DNA of 35,122 nt from Colwellia sp. (GTDB taxonomy: Bacteria; Pseudomonadota; Gammaproteobacteria; Enterobacterales; Alteromonadaceae). The stretch is taken from assembly GCA_003521815.1 (NCBI GenBank), contig DPHE01000098.1:1898-37019 (forward strand). Direction: 5' to 3'. This document shows, piece after piece, positions 32,992-35,122 of the stretch. A program made the position numbers and the translations under genes. Each line of letters starts with the position of its first letter. Position 1 is the first letter of the stretch. The notes beneath the pieces are model-generated. The model saw only the letters and a program-made list of their open reading frames with translations, had not been told where the DNA came from and made no database searches.

Positions 32992-33423
32992 CTAAGCTTT
33001 TAATCCTATGCTACTCAAGCCGCCACTTTTTTTACCTTTTTTGTCATACGTCATTGACGTTTTATTATGGTTTTCTAGTAAACTTGTTTTCATCCGTTCA
33101 ACAGCCAATTGGGATTGGGTAATAATTTGACCGTTCACTTGGTTTTTTTGTTGGCAACGTTTTAATAAACTTTCAATCTCTGCTAATTCTTGCTTAAGAA
33201 AGCCTGCGGCCTTGTCTTGGGCAAATAATTGATTAACACTTATTTGTTGATCTAACGTTTGGATTGAGAGTAAGAGAGCATTTTTTTTCTTACTAATTTC
33301 TAACAAGGCATTTGGTTGATGCTGTTGCAAAATAAGCTTTTCATCTGTAATTATTTGCTCAAGCTCTTGGAGCTGAGCAAATTGTCGAGCAAATAATTCT
33401 TTTGATTGATCTGAAGCAGACAT
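32992..33423 (-). CDS. flgN: Flagellar chaperone FlgN
   Basis: Export chaperone for the hook-junction proteins FlgK and FlgL. 143 aa, almost entirely helical and Gln/Glu/Leu-rich, with heptad-like repeats through residues 10-100. The conserved end is CQQKNQVNGQIITQSQ, with YDKKGKK further on. It follows flgM by 70 bp. In that gap GTGATAAT and ATTATCAC form a short dyad. Low sequence conservation makes context important; the flgA-flgM-flgN order settles it. Confidence 0.9.
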   Translation of the reverse strand: MSASDQSKELFARQFAQLQELEQIITDEKLILQQHQPNALLEISKKKNALLLSIQTLDQQISVNQLFAQDKAAGFLKQELAEIESLLKRCQQKNQVNGQIITQSQLAVERMKTSLLENHNKTSMTYDKKGKKSGGLSSIGLKA

Positions 33424-33493
33424 GAAAGCGCCTTTTTAGTGATAATGGTAATACTGCAAAGTGAAATAATTATCACCTAGTACTTCACTTATA

Positions 33494-33796
33494 TCAAACA
33501 ATATCAAATTCGAAACTAGCAATGCTTGCGGCAAGCTTTTGTGGATCTACTTTATATTCTCCAGCAGTAATTGCTTTTTTCAATTCATCTACTTTCTTCT
33601 GATCCACTATTGGCGCATCATTCGCTTTCTTTTGAAATTCACTTATTTGCTTAGCTTGTGGTGTAAGAGAAACAGAATCTTGATTAACCTGTTTTACTTG
33701 CGTACTAGCTGATTGAGCAGTTTGCTGATTCACTTGTGTCTGCTTATTTTGCTGAATTTGAGCTTGCTTGTTTAAGTTATTGATATTTATAGTCAT
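33494..33796 (-). CDS. flgM: Anti-sigma-28 factor FlgM
   Basis: Binds FliA (sigma-28) until it is exported through the completed hook. 100 aa with a Gln-rich, unstructured first half (QAQIQQNKQTQVNQQTAQSA) and the sigma-binding C-terminal helices DSVSLTPQAKQISEFQKK and DQKKVDELKKAITAGEYKVDPQKLAASI, a close family match. It has its own sigma-28 promoter just upstream, giving the expected feedback loop. Confidence 0.95.
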   Translation of the reverse strand: MTININNLNKQAQIQQNKQTQVNQQTAQSASTQVKQVNQDSVSLTPQAKQISEFQKKANDAPIVDQKKVDELKKAITAGEYKVDPQKLAASIASFEFDIV

Positions 33797-33845
33797 AATA
33801 TTACCCTACGACAAAATTTAATTTTTAAAACTTCCCATTAACCTA

Positions 33846-33872
33846 TTATCGGCTAATAATCAGAAAACTTAA
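33846..33872 (-). promoter_or_regulatory. Sigma-28 (FliA) promoter of flgM
   Basis: On the minus strand TTAAGTTT (33872-33865), an 11-base spacer and a perfect GCCGATAA (33853-33846). Consensus is TAAAGTTT-N11-GCCGATAA, so 15 of 16 positions match with the exact spacing. It lies about 50 bases before the flgM ATG. Confidence 0.92.
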
Positions 33873-33889
33873 GTAAAATATTAATAAAA

Positions 33890-34582
33890 TTATAAGTGAA
33901 TAATCACTTGATTGATAGCAGTTACTTTAGCTCTTATTATCTTGCCAGAACGCGTGTTTTTTACTTTTATTTGTTTATTTAAACTGCCAGAACTTAACGC
34001 GATTCCTTGAGTTTTAATGAGAAAACTTGGTGATTTTGCGGTAATAGTAACTGAGTCCCCTTTACAAACTAAGCATACATTTCTTGAATTAATTGCTCGG
34101 CCTTTGCCTATTCTTTTTTCTGTTTTGCCACCCAATAGACTTGTAATATCAGTTAATTTCTTTCCCCTAATTTTATTGCTAGCTAGATATTGAACGCTAA
34201 TATTGTCTTTTGTTAACGTTACACCTTTCTCAATAGTTTTTGTTGCAATGACAACGGCAAAAGTTTTTTCAACTCTAGCAGGTAGATATATTTGCCAAGG
34301 TGTTAAATCAGCACAAGATATTTTAACATTTACGTTCCTACTAGTCGTATTATCAGGTATATTTGCTGTTAGTTGTTGTTGACAAGGCTTTATCTTTATT
34401 CTTGGATCAATTTTAGCAATACTAATTGATATTTTTCCTCCTACTGGCGGTACGAGTTTTTCTTCGAGATATTTTTTAGCAAAAGTCTCAATATAAGCTT
34501 TATCCCAAGTGGTACTATGGCTTGTAAAGGAATACAGTACAATTAAGTATAAGGTGATAGAATAAAGTTTAATTCGTTGCAT
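33890..34582 (-). CDS. flgA: Flagellar P-ring assembly chaperone FlgA
   Basis: Periplasmic chaperone for FlgI polymerisation into the P-ring. 230 aa: a signal peptide (LYSITLYLIVLYSFTSHS), an N-terminal domain ending near ARVEKTFAVVIA, then the SAF domain starting KTIEKGVTLTKDNISVQYL, and the beta-rich end RAINSRNVCLVCKGDSVTITAKSPSFLIKTQGIALSSG. It precedes flgM in the same direction and is divergent from cheV, as in Vibrio. No sigma-54 site was found in front of it. Confidence 0.93.
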   Translation of the reverse strand: MQRIKLYSITLYLIVLYSFTSHSTTWDKAYIETFAKKYLEEKLVPPVGGKISISIAKIDPRIKIKPCQQQLTANIPDNTTSRNVNVKISCADLTPWQIYLPARVEKTFAVVIATKTIEKGVTLTKDNISVQYLASNKIRGKKLTDITSLLGGKTEKRIGKGRAINSRNVCLVCKGDSVTITAKSPSFLIKTQGIALSSGSLNKQIKVKNTRSGKIIRAKVTAINQVIIHL

Positions 34583-34844
34583 AGTTTTTATAGTTTATCT
34601 TTAGGTAAATTCAAATACTCGACTATGCTTAAATTAAGTCAGCAATAATCGTGGCTATGTCAGTTTTGTGACACAATGTACTTATTTCTAAATTTATTAA
34701 GTACTTACTAAAATTATAAACACTCTATTTATTATTTTATTGTCACTTAATTCGGCTTATAGTAAACATAATCAAGAATTGTGCCTCTTGTTTGCTAACA
34801 AGACTAGCATAATGAATGGGACATTGATTTTAAATGAGGTTTTT
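34583..34844. promoter_or_regulatory. Divergent flgA-cheV promoter region
   Basis: 262 AT-rich bases that must contain both promoters. No GG-N10-GC or sigma-28 match was found in either direction. A GAGG ribosome site lies 5 bases before cheV. Confidence 0.4.
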
Positions 34845-35122
34845 ATGGCAGGTATATTGGATTCAGTTAACCAACGAACACAACTGGTTGGTGAAAACAG
34901 ACTAGAGTTATTGCTTTTCAAGTTAGCTGGTAGGCAGCGTTTTGGTATAAATGTGTTTAAAGTGAGGGAAGTATTCCAATGCCCTCGATTAACTTCGTTA
35001 CCCAGTCAGGATAAATTTGTAAAAGGAATAGCACACATTCGTGGGCAAACCATCTCTGTTATTGATATGAGTAAAGCGATTGGTGGCCCTGCAATTCAGC
35101 AAACTGAAAATTCGTTTATTAT
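34845..35122 (+). CDS. cheV: Chemotaxis coupling protein CheV (5' part)
   Basis: The first 92 codons of a CheV protein, cut by the window edge. It begins MAGILDSVNQRTQLVGENRLELLLF, the standard CheV start, and runs into the CheW-like domain (QRFGINVFKVREVFQCPRLTSLPSQ, VKGIAHIRGQTISVIDM). The response-regulator receiver domain that would separate CheV from CheW lies outside, but the N-terminus and the flgA neighbour are specific. GAGG precedes the ATG. Confidence 0.92.
   Translation, partial: MAGILDSVNQRTQLVGENRLELLLFKLAGRQRFGINVFKVREVFQCPRLTSLPSQDKFVKGIAHIRGQTISVIDMSKAIGGPAIQQTENSFI

Overview
The window is chromosomal DNA of a gammaproteobacterium, most likely a Colwellia-like member of the Alteromonadales. 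The basis is low G+C, protein sequences that follow Escherichia, Vibrio and Shewanella orthologues closely, and characteristic gene neighbourhoods (glyA-nrdR-ribD-ribE-ribBX, pepA-holC-valS opposite lptFG, tkt-epd, and flgT / flgOP / flgAMN / cheV). Most of it is core genome. No prophage, CRISPR array or defence island was found.

Layout. 1-2.7 kb: a SulP anion transporter with a strong terminator, a DUF1289 protein, tRNA-Phe(GAA) and a small EF-hand protein. 2.8-6.3 kb: a tightly overlapping three-gene unit of a secreted S33-type hydrolase and an ABC exporter (NatA/NatB type). 6.5-11.6 kb: serine hydroxymethyltransferase, NrdR and the riboflavin genes ribD, ribE and a ribB fused to a degenerate GTP cyclohydrolase II domain (RibBX). 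The usual ribH-nusB continuation is absent, and repeat copies and a cold-shock gene follow. 12.8-17.8 kb: the pepA-holC-valS operon on the minus strand, divergent from lptF-lptG (18.0-20.3 kb). Then come an RDD membrane protein, tRNA-Leu(CAA) and a ModF-type tandem ABC ATPase whose first ATPase half looks catalytically broken.

23.1-23.9 kb is a scar: the C-terminus of a thiamine-diphosphate enzyme abuts the C-terminus of an IS4-family transposase. It sits directly downstream of epd, where pgk would normally be expected. tkt and epd follow (24.0-27.1 kb), separated by a perfect hairpin.

27.1-29.0 kb looks empty but is not. It holds two or three very short hydrophobic ORFs, two of them with strong ribosome binding sites and each followed by a clear intrinsic terminator, plus a perfect 15-bp hairpin. 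These are the best candidates for undescribed genes here. An unrecognised lipoprotein and tRNA-Arg(CCT) come next.

30.3-35.1 kb is the start of the polar-flagellum cluster: flgT divergent from flgO-flgP, then flgA, flgM and flgN on the minus strand, and the 5' part of cheV on the plus strand. It has matching sigma-54-like sites for flgT and flgO and a near-perfect sigma-28 site for flgM. Assignments come from reading the sequence and recalling families. No database search was run.
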